In this document: positions 1-7,743 of the stretch, one piece after another
How the letters are laid out: each line of letters starts with the position of its first letter
Numbering within the stretch: position 1 is the stretch's first letter
Notes under the pieces: model-generated
Seen by the model: the letters and a program-made list of their open reading frames with translations, nothing else
What the model was told of the DNA's origin: nothing
Database searches by the model: none
Translations under genes and position numbers: made by a program
NCBI GenBank assembly: GCA_024277475.1
Contig: JAJRVC010000187.1
Location: 1 to 13,281, forward strand
Length of the DNA: 13,281 nucleotides
Direction of reading: 5' to 3'
From: Deltaproteobacteria bacterium
GTDB taxonomy: Bacteria > Desulfobacterota > Desulfobacteria > Desulfobacterales > JAFDCJ01

Positions 1-975
1 GATGTTGTTCAGCGGGTTGTTCAACTCGTGGGCTACTCCGGCTGTGAGTGTTCCCACCGCCCGCATCTTGTGGGACTGGATAAGTACGGCCTCGCGGTTT
101 TCCAGCTCCTGGATCATGTGGTTGAATGCCAGGGCCAATTCGGTGAATTCATCACGGTAGATGCGGGCCGGCATGATCGGGGTATAGTCCCCCGAGGCGA
201 TGCGTTTGGCGTAAGCTGAAAAGCGGTCAATGGTTCTGAGGATGTGCGTACCCAGGAAAAAAGCATGAATCCCCAAAAAAATCAGCAAAAAGATTAACGA
301 GTAGATGGTAATCTGGCGCGAGTGGGAGATGGCGTCTGTCAGCGATTTTTTCTCCCGCCTCGTCAGGTCCTGGCCGTAGGCCAGTAACTGGTGACCGTAT
401 TTTCGCAGCTGCGGTTCAATTTCATTTTTGAGCCGCTGATATTCAGCGCTCTTTTTTCCTCTCAGTTCGATATTTTCCAGCCGCTGCAACAAGCTTTCAT
501 ATTCTTTGATGTTTTGCAGGACCTTCCTGCTTCCGCTTTCTCCCAATACTTTCGCGATCTCTTCTGTGTTGCGATTAAGCAGGTCGCTGGCCCGCAAACC
601 GTTTTCGACCGCATCTTTCAAATGGGTCCCGTAAAGAAAATAGTTTTTTTCAAAACGACGAGTCTGGTCGATCTCCACCACGTACTCATTGACGATCTCG
701 AGAAACCGCAGCCGATTTTCCACGGAATACATGTTGACTACCAGTGCCACGGAAATTCCCAGAACGAATAAGAAAATCAGGGAAAACCCCAGGTAGATCT
801 GCAGGTGCAAACTGATACGGGGCCGTGCCAGCAACGCCCGGTGGGCTTCCTCCGCGGCTTTAATACGCTCATAGCCGCCCTCCACCTTGCGGTCTTGACC
901 TGCAGCCTGCTCATTGTCGTCTGCCGTTCGTCGGGAATTGGCTGCATCGGCCGGGATGTTACCAGTTTTATTCAA
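1..975 (-). CDS. Membrane sensor histidine kinase, 3' part beyond window
   Basis: This is the N-terminal 325 residues of a sensor kinase; its catalytic ATPase domain lies beyond the left edge. In order there is a charged cytoplasmic leader of about 55 residues, TM1 (about 61-82), a periplasmic helical region (about 86-222), TM2 (about 226-245), a HAMP-like linker (246-290) and a dimerisation helix with the H-box AGVAHELNNPLNNI, phospho-acceptor His316. The sensor carries RRFEKNYFLY, matching [10 protein letters not shown] in the second kinase of this window, so both probably have the same four-helix or HBM-like sensor type. No ATG occurs before TM1. The start is taken as TTG at 973-975, which has GGAGG five bases upstream and overlaps the end of the preceding receiver gene by 8 bases, implying translational coupling. 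The likely role is autophosphorylation and transfer to the neighbouring receiver. The ligand is unknown. Confidence 0.9.
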   Translation of the reverse strand, partial: MNKTGNIPADAANSRRTADDNEQAAGQDRKVEGGYERIKAAEEAHRALLARPRISLHLQIYLGFSLIFLFVLGISVALVVNMYSVENRLRFLEIVNEYVVEIDQTRRFEKNYFLYGTHLKDAVENGLRASDLLNRNTEEIAKVLGESGSRKVLQNIKEYESLLQRLENIELRGKKSAEYQRLKNEIEPQLRKYGHQLLAYGQDLTRREKKSLTDAISHSRQITIYSLIFLLIFLGIHAFFLGTHILRTIDRFSAYAKRIASGDYTPIMPARIYRDEFTELALAFNHMIQELENREAVLIQSHKMRAVGTLTAGVAHELNNPLNNI

Positions 976-1378
976 CGTCGCCTCCGGTTTCAAAGTCAAC
1001 GGACAGGCCCAGGGTTTTGGCAGCCCTGGCGATGACGATTCTTAACTCATCAGGTTTGAAGGGCTTGGCAATGAAATCAAATGCCCCCTTTTCCATAGCT
1101 TTTTTAGCCAAGGACATCATGGTGTAACCGGTAATCATGATCACTTTGGTGCGCAGTGACTTTTGATGGACATGCTCCAGTACTTCGATTCCATCCACTT
1201 CATCCATGCGGACATCCGTGACGACGATATCGAATTTTTTTTGACCGATACGTTCCAGGGCCTCGCGGGGATCTTCAAAGACCTCCACTTCACAACCGAT
1301 CTTGGTCAGTGCCGGTCTTAACCGTTTACCCACAATGGGCTCATCATCGAGCAGTAGAACCTCCAAACGTCCAGACAT
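968..1378 (-). CDS. Receiver-only response regulator (copy 1)
   Basis: A 136-residue stand-alone CheY-like receiver with no DNA-binding or enzymatic output domain. Visible receiver residues are the acidic pair Asp11-Asp12, phospho-acceptor Asp55 (IVVTDVRMD), Thr83 (MITGY) and Lys105 (AKPFKP). Residues after about 120 form only a short tail. The reading frame stays open 48 codons further upstream, but the ATG at 1376-1378 is chosen: AAAGGAGG precedes it at good spacing, it gives a normal receiver N-terminus, and the extension would run through the preceding gene. It shares the signature LLDDEPIVGKRL with the other two receivers here. Its stop overlaps the start of the downstream kinase by 8 bases, so that kinase is the obvious partner. 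It may act as a phosphorelay intermediate or phosphate sink, or by protein-protein contact. Confidence 0.95.
   Translation of the reverse strand: MSGRLEVLLLDDEPIVGKRLRPALTKIGCEVEVFEDPREALERIGQKKFDIVVTDVRMDEVDGIEVLEHVHQKSLRTKVIMITGYTMMSLAKKAMEKGAFDFIAKPFKPDELRIVIARAAKTLGLSVDFETGGDVE
981..985 (-). promoter_or_regulatory. Shine-Dalgarno GGAGG deciding a TTG start
   Basis: GGAGG on the minus strand stands five bases before TTG at 973-975. It lies inside the last codons of the receiver gene and fixes the start of the left-edge histidine kinase, for which no upstream ATG is available. Confidence 0.75.
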
Positions 1379-1427
1379 TCCTGCCTCCTTTAATTCTATG
1401 TTGACACGACAGGCTTTTCCAACGCTT

Positions 1428-1811
1428 CTAGGCGGAATTACGCCGGGCCCTTTTCCGGGCCTTTTTAACAGCCGTCCGGATCTCTCCAATACGAAACGGT
1501 TTGGTAATAAAGTCATAGGCACCCTTGATCAAGGCTTCGCGGGCGCTTTCCAGGGTCCCGTAGCCGGTGATCACAATGACTTCACTGCCGGGGCATTTTT
1601 CTTTTACCTTTTCCAGGAATCCCATGCCATCGACACCTTCCATTTTCAAATCGGTAATAAAAACGTGAAAGCAGGTTTCGTCCAGTCGTTTCAGCGCACT
1701 GTCACTGTCAGTAAACACTTCAACGCTGTAACCGTCATCTTCCAGTTCCGGTTTGAGGCGGTCACCCACAATGGGCTCGTCATCTAAAATACAAACGGTG
1801 GTCTTTTCCAT
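1428..1811 (-). CDS. Receiver-only response regulator (copy 2)
   Basis: A 127-residue single receiver domain. Key residues are Asp10-Asp11, phospho-acceptor Asp54 (FITDLKMEG), Thr82 (VITGYG) and Lys104 (TKPF). The C-terminus ends in a strongly basic tail, KKARKRARRNSA, which the other two copies lack. Such a tail might contact nucleic acid or an acidic partner, but no DNA-binding fold is visible. The start ATG has a GGAAGGA ribosome site formed by the last codons of the PEP-synthase-like gene, whose stop lies only two bases upstream, so the two are very probably translated together. The next receiver gene follows after 49 bases. Two consecutive receivers before one kinase suggest either a branched relay or a duplicated receiver under divergence. 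Confidence 0.95.
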   Translation of the reverse strand: MEKTTVCILDDEPIVGDRLKPELEDDGYSVEVFTDSDSALKRLDETCFHVFITDLKMEGVDGMGFLEKVKEKCPGSEVIVITGYGTLESAREALIKGAYDFITKPFRIGEIRTAVKKARKRARRNSA

Positions 1812-1813
1812 TT

Positions 1814-4399
1814 TTATCCTTCCTTATAATTGCTGGGTTGGTCCTTTTCAGCCGGCCCGGCCTGATTTATAAATTTTTCAAGATACCGTTCAATATCGGC
1901 ATCAGTTTTCAACAATACATCCAGCTGTCGTGTAAAGCCGATTAACCTGCCGATCAGATAAAGATTACGGCTGATCTGTTTGTCCGTTAAATCTATGGCG
2001 CGTGCATTTACCAGGTCCCCGTTTACCTTTACTTTAAAGCCGGCCTTTTCCAGTATGGTTTGCAACAGTGCCGCTCTTCTGGAGCGCCGGGTGATGTCGG
2101 TTACCCCACCGGCAAATCGAAAAGAAATATAATTGCTTTGCGGCTTGGGCCCCACCGCGGCTTCTACCACTGTAAAATGATACCCCAGCGGCAGACTTAA
2201 ATTGACGTAATCGGCGCCGATTACTCCCAGGTTGACTCCCGGCAGGTTATTTCCCAGGACTTCTGAACTCTGGGTTCTGGTGACACTGGACATCATCCCT
2301 TTAAAGTCCAGCGATATGGGGTCCATGTTCCAGGTGCCGGGGGAACTCAAGCCGGCCCAGATTGTCTGCATTGGGACGGAAGTGATCTGATCAGGGGCGA
2401 CATGGGTTTGCTGGCCGGCTTCCGGGGCAATTCCTCCGCCGAGATCGATCAGGATAAGATCAAGGGGAATCTCCGATTTCAGACACTTGCCGCCGCGTTT
2501 AAGAAAAACCCGCGGGTTGGATCCGGTCTGCAGCAACGCTCGAAATGCTTTTTCATGTACGAAACGCATGATGTCATGAAATGTTCGGCACCCGTTAGGG
2601 GTAAAGTCGGGCGCATTGGGATCCGTCAGGTAGAGGGGAGCGATTTTTTTCAGCAATCTGCGCAATACCTGAAATTCATGAGTAATTTCAAAAACAGGCT
2701 CTTCCAGCAGTTGGTGATGCACCAGTTCCTCGATACGGTCTTCATAAATAATGTTACGTTCAGCGTCTACCGTGATCAGTTGATCCTGCTTGAATACCCG
2801 GGTGGCGGTTTCAGTTCCTACGATGGTCGGCACCTTAAATTCCCGGGCTACGGTGGCCATATGTCCGGTGGTAGTGCCGATGTCGGTTATGATGGCGCTG
2901 GCCCGGGGGATGATCTCCGCCAGCCTGGGCGGCGCATAGCGTGAAACCAGAACGGCTCCGGTTGGAAATCCGCCCAGATCATCGTTGTCGGTGACGATCC
3001 GGACGGGTCCGGCACCGATGCCCCGGTAGGCGATCATCCCCTTTTCTTTTAACAGGATACGGTGTTGCTTTATAACTTCGCTGAGTTCGGGGCGCTGCAG
3101 GCGCTTAGTGGACTGCATTCTAAGCGGCCGGGCCTGCAATATCCACAGCCGCCCCCGGTCATCCAGGCTCCACTCCACATCCATGGGTTTCTTGAAAAAC
3201 CGTTCCAGGATCAGGCCCGCCTCTGTGATTAAGACCGTTTCTTGGGGCAACAGGCAGGCCTTGTTGCGGAGTTCCTCCGGCACCTCACGTGCCGGACCGG
3301 TTTTCAGAGGCGCCAGCATCCATTTCTTTGAACCAATTTCCTGATGTGTAACCGCATGAGGTGAATTGCGTGAAACATAGAAAGTGTCCACGGCAGCCTG
3401 CCCTTCCGCCACAACCCTGCCCAGCCCCCAGTTTCCGCTCAGGATGCATTCCGGCCGATCCGGGTTGTTAGGGTCAAGGGTATACAAAACTCCCGCCACC
3501 CGGCTGAGCACCATGGTCTGGTACAAAACCGGCATGGCCATCTCCATTTGAAAAAGATTCATTTTCAGGCGATAGGCCAGACCGGCCGGATTGTAAAGAC
3601 TCGCCAGCACTTTTTTAAAGGCCGACAACAGTTCACCGAAACGGACATTTAAGAAAGAATCATGAAGCCCGGCAAAACTCAGCTCACCGTCTTCGCCCAC
3701 GGCGCTGCTGCGAACCGAGAAGTAGCACCCCTCGGTTTTTCCATCACAGGTTTTATTTGCCGCCTGGAGGATTTCACGCCGGATGTTGGGCGGTATGTCC
3801 CCTCCCAGGATCATGAGCCGGATGGCAGTGGCAACTGATTCAACGGTTTTCTCTTCTTTTTTATAGGCTTCGATTAAAGGCGCAATCTTGTCGAAAAGAT
3901 TGTTATAGGCCAAATAATCCCGAAAGCAGCCGATGGCCGCCACGAAGCCGCCTGGAAAATCTATTTTCGGCAGGTTGATCATTTTGGACAGGCTATAGGC
4001 TTTGCAACCGACCGTATCCTCCATACCCTCATCGATTTCATGAAAATAATAGACCCGTCGGGCCTCACGGATAGCGATTTGCCCCGACAGTTCGATCTCC
4101 AGTTCTTTGGCCAGTTTTTCTATGACATCGTAGAGTATCAGAAACTGGTTGTTGGTTATAAAATTCAAATCATAGGCATTGGCCAGCACCAAATCCTTGA
4201 GTTTGCGCGCACTGTCGGACAGGTATTTGCGATCAAAGACAAAATCACCCCCCATCTTGCCGTCCATATCGGCAATCAACTCCATGGCAGCGTCGTTTTT
4301 TTTAAGGATATTCTGGAAGCGTTTAAACAACTCTGCAAAAGGGATCTGTTCGCGGCCCTTACCGCCAAAAATTTTTTTTATGAGTTGAACCGTTTGCAT
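1814..4399 (-). CDS. PEP-synthase-like protein lacking the PEP-binding barrel
   Basis: An 861-residue protein related to phosphoenolpyruvate synthase and pyruvate phosphate dikinase. Residues about 1-120 are a helical N-terminal region of no recognised family. Residues about 125-430 form the ATP-grasp PEP/pyruvate-binding domain, with YFSVRSSAVGEDGELSFAG (226-244) and WILQARPL (419-426). Residues about 455-555 are the swivelling phosphohistidine domain, with the conserved histidine at 513 in TTTGHMATVARE. After that, a canonical synthase would carry a TIM barrel that binds PEP; here residues 570-850 show none of its motifs and are a different, unrecognised domain. Conversion of pyruvate to PEP is therefore doubtful; ATP-dependent phosphorylation of His513 remains plausible. 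The ATG follows the previous stop by 17 bases and has no clear Shine-Dalgarno, so coupling is likely. A receiver gene follows two bases after the stop. Confidence 0.88.
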   Translation of the reverse strand: MQTVQLIKKIFGGKGREQIPFAELFKRFQNILKKNDAAMELIADMDGKMGGDFVFDRKYLSDSARKLKDLVLANAYDLNFITNNQFLILYDVIEKLAKELEIELSGQIAIREARRVYYFHEIDEGMEDTVGCKAYSLSKMINLPKIDFPGGFVAAIGCFRDYLAYNNLFDKIAPLIEAYKKEEKTVESVATAIRLMILGGDIPPNIRREILQAANKTCDGKTEGCYFSVRSSAVGEDGELSFAGLHDSFLNVRFGELLSAFKKVLASLYNPAGLAYRLKMNLFQMEMAMPVLYQTMVLSRVAGVLYTLDPNNPDRPECILSGNWGLGRVVAEGQAAVDTFYVSRNSPHAVTHQEIGSKKWMLAPLKTGPAREVPEELRNKACLLPQETVLITEAGLILERFFKKPMDVEWSLDDRGRLWILQARPLRMQSTKRLQRPELSEVIKQHRILLKEKGMIAYRGIGAGPVRIVTDNDDLGGFPTGAVLVSRYAPPRLAEIIPRASAIITDIGTTTGHMATVAREFKVPTIVGTETATRVFKQDQLITVDAERNIIYEDRIEELVHHQLLEEPVFEITHEFQVLRRLLKKIAPLYLTDPNAPDFTPNGCRTFHDIMRFVHEKAFRALLQTGSNPRVFLKRGGKCLKSEIPLDLILIDLGGGIAPEAGQQTHVAPDQITSVPMQTIWAGLSSPGTWNMDPISLDFKGMMSSVTRTQSSEVLGNNLPGVNLGVIGADYVNLSLPLGYHFTVVEAAVGPKPQSNYISFRFAGGVTDITRRSRRAALLQTILEKAGFKVKVNGDLVNARAIDLTDKQISRNLYLIGRLIGFTRQLDVLLKTDADIERYLEKFINQAGPAEKDQPSNYKEG

Positions 4400-4416
4400 C
4401 TTGTATAATGCTCAAA

Positions 4417-5181
4417 TCAATGGGCCTCTGAGCGCCCGAAAAACAGTCCCATGACGGCTCCGACGACCAGCGCAATTACAACACACAGTATACCATAGAT
4501 GAGTTCGTTGTTGTATGCCAGTTCGTGAATGCTCCTGATGGCTCCCACCTCCTCCACCCGGAAAGGATGAACCGACCGGCTTAATATCCGGTTTTGCTCC
4601 AGTATCGTTGTGGAAATCCGGTACTCACCGGGAACTGTAGCCGGAGGAAAGTGAAAGGTGGTCGCGAAAGTTTTGCTCTTTTGGCTTTTCGGTGTGTATT
4701 GGATCGCATCTTCCTGCTGGACATACAGGTACTCGGAACGTTTCAGTTTAATAAATTGATCAAATATCATTTCCCGGTCGAGATTTTCAGGGCGAATGGC
4801 AATGATTTGCCTCAGATGCCGGATCCCAACTCCCAGAGATGGTAACTTTGGCCCCCATTTTTGAGCATTCGGCAAAAGCAACGCGTAGAGGAACGGTGCC
4901 TTTTCCAATTCCACTTTACCACGGTTCATCCAGAACGGTCCGACCCGGCCCTTGATATTGAATTTTGCATCTTTTTGCGGCCCGATAACTTCAATTATAA
5001 TGTCAGCGCCGGCCGGCAGCGACCCGGAAAGCGTTATATCCTGGCCGGCAAAAAAAGTTCCGATTCCCAGCTGTTCCGGCATAATTTTCAACTCGGCGTT
5101 TTGAGAGGTCTGGGCGCTGGGGACACCCATAATGACCATGATAAAAAACCACCCTATTATTTTTATCCCTTGGTTCAGCAT
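4417..5181 (-). CDS. TIGR02186 / PF09608-type membrane-anchored protein
   Basis: A 254-residue protein with an N-terminal signal peptide or anchor (hydrophobic 7-20, then PSAQTS), a mostly beta-rich extracytoplasmic region (about 28-210) and one C-terminal membrane helix (about 226-248, ending GLFFGRSEAH). It contains GRVGPFWMNRGKVELEKAPF, resembling the conserved tryptophan region of the TIGR02186 family as I remember it. That family is of unknown biochemical function and is commonly encoded beside TauE/SafE-type permeases, as it is here. It probably acts as a periplasm-facing partner of the permease. The start has a strong GGAGGTGA formed by the last codons of the permease gene, whose stop is three bases upstream, so the two products are likely made in fixed ratio. 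Family assignment is from memory of sequence character and context, not from a search. Confidence 0.8.
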   Translation of the reverse strand: MLNQGIKIIGWFFIMVIMGVPSAQTSQNAELKIMPEQLGIGTFFAGQDITLSGSLPAGADIIIEVIGPQKDAKFNIKGRVGPFWMNRGKVELEKAPFLYALLLPNAQKWGPKLPSLGVGIRHLRQIIAIRPENLDREMIFDQFIKLKRSEYLYVQQEDAIQYTPKSQKSKTFATTFHFPPATVPGEYRISTTILEQNRILSRSVHPFRVEEVGAIRSIHELAYNNELIYGILCVVIALVVGAVMGLFFGRSEAH

Positions 5182-5184
5182 GGA

Positions 5185-6111
5185 TTAGTCACCTCCGTAG
5201 TAGGACAGCAGAAAGTGGGGATGCAGCAAAAGGCCTACCAACATTTTTACCATAACAATGAGAACAATCGATGCCAGAAATATTTTCAGTTGATCGCCCT
5301 TCAGCCGCCGGCTCAATTTCACTCCGACCTGGGCTCCGATAGTGGAACCCACCAGCAAAAGAAGGGCCAGGGCAAAGTCGACGGTGCGGTTGGAGTAGGC
5401 CTGCATGATGGTCACATTCACGCAGGTAAACAGAATTTGAAACAGACTGGTCCCCACCACGACGTGCATCGGCATCCGGAGCAGATAAACCATAATGGGC
5501 ACCATGATAAAACCACCGCCGACACCCATGATGGCAGCCAGGATGCCCACAAACCCGCCGAGAACAAGCGGGACAACGGGTGACAGCACAATTCCCGACC
5601 GGTCAAAGCGTGTCTGATAAGGAAGGCGGCCGATCAGTCTGGCATAAGCGGTCTGCTTTTGTGCTGCCGGGGCCGTCTCCTTTTGTTTCACCGTGCGAAG
5701 GCTTTGCAGACTTTCCATAAACATGTAACTGCCCACAACACCGAGCATCAACACGTAAGTGATCTGGATCAGAAAGTCGGCATTGCCGAGCTGACGCAAA
5801 ACTTTGATGACCTGAACGCCCCCCGTGCCTCCCAGCACACCGCCGATGAGCAGATAGGTGCCCATTTTGAAATCAACATTTCCCAAGCGGTAATGGGCAT
5901 AAGTGCCCGAAGCGGACGCTGCCACGATCTGGTTGGAATCGGAAGCGGCTGCTACCGTGGGCGGAATTCCAATCATGATGAGCAAAGGGGTCATCAGAAA
6001 ACCGCCGCCGACCCCGAAAAGGCCGGACAGCAGTCCAACGAGAAACCCCAGGCCGATGATCACCGGCAAAAGTACGCTGTGCTGTGCGATCGGCAAATAG
6101 ACGTGCCACAT
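5185..6111 (-). CDS. TSUP-family (TauE/SafE-type) anion permease, copy 1
   Basis: A 308-residue polytopic inner-membrane protein with about eight hydrophobic segments in two homologous halves. Each half opens with the family signature: SGLFGVGGGFLMTPLL (29-44) and AAIMGVGGGFIMVPIM (192-207). A charged cytoplasmic loop (about 137-172) joins the halves. Characterised TSUP proteins move sulfite, thiosulfate, sulfolactate, sulfoacetate or related small anions; the substrate here is unknown. The start is ATG at 6109-6111, with AAAGGAG five bases upstream. An in-frame GTG two codons earlier overlaps that ribosome site and is rejected. It is followed after three bases by the TIGR02186-type gene and preceded by a histidine kinase gene 57 bases upstream, so its expression and perhaps activity are tied to the two-component module. 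Confidence 0.92.
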   Translation of the reverse strand: MWHVYLPIAQHSVLLPVIIGLGFLVGLLSGLFGVGGGFLMTPLLIMIGIPPTVAAASDSNQIVAASASGTYAHYRLGNVDFKMGTYLLIGGVLGGTGGVQVIKVLRQLGNADFLIQITYVLMLGVVGSYMFMESLQSLRTVKQKETAPAAQKQTAYARLIGRLPYQTRFDRSGIVLSPVVPLVLGGFVGILAAIMGVGGGFIMVPIMVYLLRMPMHVVVGTSLFQILFTCVNVTIMQAYSNRTVDFALALLLLVGSTIGAQVGVKLSRRLKGDQLKIFLASIVLIVMVKMLVGLLLHPHFLLSYYGGD

Positions 6112-6116
6112 ATCCA

Positions 6117-6123
6117 CTCCTTT
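6117..6123 (-). promoter_or_regulatory. Shine-Dalgarno AAAGGAG fixing the permease start
   Basis: AAAGGAG on the minus strand precedes the ATG at 6109-6111 by five bases. Its last G is also the first base of an in-frame GTG (6115-6117), so the GTG cannot use this site. The ATG is therefore preferred. Confidence 0.7.
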
Positions 6124-6168
6124 CTCATCTGACTCTGCAATCTGCTATAATTATAACCTTGAGGATAT

Positions 6169-7602
6169 CTACTCATGACGGCTCTTTTCATGGACCGGGA
6201 GGACAACGGTAAAGGTTGTCCCGCTGCCCGGTATGCTTTTCACTGAAATCCGGCCGCCATGTTTTTTAATAATTCCGTAACTTACCGACAGCCCCAGACC
6301 GGTGCCCTTGCCCACATCCTTGGTGGTAAAAAACGGATCGAAGATGTGGGGCAAAATATCTTTTGCGATACCCGATCCGGTGTCTTTGACTTGTACCTTG
6401 ATCTTGCCGTTATCTTCGAGCTGCGCCTGAATAGTCAGATCCCCGCCGTCTTCCATGGCATGCACGGCATTGGTGATCAGATTTAAAAAAACCTGTTGCA
6501 GACCCTGGTGGTTGCCGGTTATGCGGGGAAGATTATCGTCAATTGCATCATGCAACGTCACATGGGACAATTTGATATGATTATCGGCGATGCGCAGGGT
6601 TTCCCGCAACAGGACGGCCAGGTCGAATTCCTTGTGAACCGATGTTTGCGCTCGGGAAAACTCAAGCAGGTTCTTGACAATTTCGCTGGCCCGTATGGCC
6701 TGTTTAAGAATGTCATTGGTCAACTGCGCCTGTCTTTTCTCGGTTACTTTACGGTTGCTGGAAAGAACATCAGCGGTTAAAACAATGTTGTTGATCGGGT
6801 TGTTCAATTCATGGGCGATACCGGATACCAGGGTCCCTATGGAGGCAACTTTACGGGAGTGGATGATCTGTTCTTCCCGGGATTCCAGCTCAAGTGCCAT
6901 GCGGTTAAAAGCGAGTACCATATGATTCACCGGCCGCTGATTTCTTGCGGCATAGGAAATCGGGCTAAAATCGCCGCGGGCCACTTTTTCCATTGCCTTT
7001 TCAATCAAACCGAAGGGCTGGACAACGTTTGAGATGATGATTTTGGCCCCGATCAGAAACAAAAGCAGCATGGCACCCATAAAGATAAGCGGCCATTGTA
7101 GTGCATTTTTAGCCGCCCGGGCGACCCGCTGCCGCTGTACCCTTAAAAGCGTATCGGCTGCATCGACCACATCTTTCCCCGCCGTTCTGAGTTTTGCCTC
7201 CACGCGTTCGTTGACGGTTAAAGATAGGGACTCTTTGTAAAAATTCTCGAATTCTCCGTATACCCGCAGTGTTTTCCCTAATTGGGCAATATCGGATTCA
7301 AGAGATGATTTCTGAAATTGCACCGAAGCTTTTGAAAACAATCCGATTGCCTGCTCATAGTAAAAACGGCTGGAGGCGCCACTGTCCATGTCGTGGTAGA
7401 GCAAATAATTTTTTTCATATCTTCGGACTTCAAGAACCGTATTGTATAAATCTTCTGCGAGTTCGAAATTCAACAACCGCTGGTTGAGTTTGGTAATCTC
7501 AAAATAAATGACAGGAATATTCAACAAAAAGATGGCAATGCCGAGATAAATGAAAAGTCTGAGTTTTAGCTGCAAGGTAATAGATGACATCAATCGACTC
7601 AT
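6169..7602 (-). CDS. Membrane sensor histidine kinase, complete
   Basis: A complete 477-residue sensor kinase. It has TM1 (about 16-36), a periplasmic helical sensor (about 38-168) with [10 protein letters not shown] near its start, TM2 (about 170-192), a HAMP linker (about 193-245), a HisKA domain with [10 protein letters not shown] and phospho-acceptor His264, and an HATPase_c domain with N-box [11 protein letters not shown] (Asn374, Asn378), DTGSG (407-411), FDPFFTTK (421-428) and GKGTGLGLS (431-439). All catalytic motifs are intact. The EKNY-type motif after TM1 resembles helical-bundle sensors of the 4HB/HBM/CHASE3 class, which bind small molecules such as organic acids; this is inference. 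No reporter or output domain follows, so the phosphate must go to a separate receiver, most simply the one encoded just upstream. The ATG overlaps the stop of a tiny upstream frame as ATGA and has only a weak ribosome site of its own. An in-frame stop just upstream rules out a longer form. Confidence 0.95.
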   Translation of the reverse strand: MSRLMSSITLQLKLRLFIYLGIAIFLLNIPVIYFEITKLNQRLLNFELAEDLYNTVLEVRRYEKNYLLYHDMDSGASSRFYYEQAIGLFSKASVQFQKSSLESDIAQLGKTLRVYGEFENFYKESLSLTVNERVEAKLRTAGKDVVDAADTLLRVQRQRVARAAKNALQWPLIFMGAMLLLFLIGAKIIISNVVQPFGLIEKAMEKVARGDFSPISYAARNQRPVNHMVLAFNRMALELESREEQIIHSRKVASIGTLVSGIAHELNNPINNIVLTADVLSSNRKVTEKRQAQLTNDILKQAIRASEIVKNLLEFSRAQTSVHKEFDLAVLLRETLRIADNHIKLSHVTLHDAIDDNLPRITGNHQGLQQVFLNLITNAVHAMEDGGDLTIQAQLEDNGKIKVQVKDTGSGIAKDILPHIFDPFFTTKDVGKGTGLGLSVSYGIIKKHGGRISVKSIPGSGTTFTVVLPVHEKSRHE

Positions 7603-7718
7603 AATCGATTCTTTTTATATTTTACAAGGTTGAGGCACTCAGGACACAGAGGTCTTGCTTCCTTATTGGCTCTGAATCCGGCTTCAGATAAATTTCGCCA
7701 AGGTGGTTGAATCACCAT
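7599..7718 (-). CDS. Possible 39-residue CxxC microprotein
   Basis: A short frame of 39 residues lies in the 141-base gap between a receiver gene and its kinase. Its C-terminal half reads [20 protein letters not shown], a single CxxC followed by basic residues, resembling half a zinc ribbon. Its TGA stop overlaps the kinase ATG as ATGA, the classical coupling arrangement, and the kinase lacks a strong ribosome site of its own. Against it, the ATG has no evident Shine-Dalgarno, and two cysteines alone would not complete a zinc site unless it dimerises. It is not a recognised family. The alternative is an untranslated spacer with a chance open frame. Confidence 0.3.
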   Translation of the reverse strand: MVIQPPWRNLSEAGFRANKEARPLCPECLNLVKYKKNRL

Positions 7719-7743
7719 CGGTAAAAAGCTTTCAGCCCCGGGA

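Noticed and set aside
1379..1522. N-terminal extension of 48 codons on receiver copy 1
   Set aside because: It would run through the end of the preceding receiver gene. The downstream ATG has an excellent AAAGGAGG and gives a normal receiver N-terminus.
1814..4399. Calling the gene ppsA (phosphoenolpyruvate synthase)
   Set aside because: The first two domains fit, but the C-terminal PEP-binding barrel motifs are absent, so the symbol would imply an unsupported reaction.
4861..5583. Plus-strand open frame of 240 codons
   Set aside because: It is antisense across the junction of the permease and TIGR02186-type genes. It is rich in His and Gln and has no domain, so it is a shadow frame.
6112..6117. 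GTG start two codons upstream for permease copy 1
   Set aside because: The GTG overlaps the AAAGGAG ribosome site, while the ATG at 6109-6111 is correctly spaced from it.
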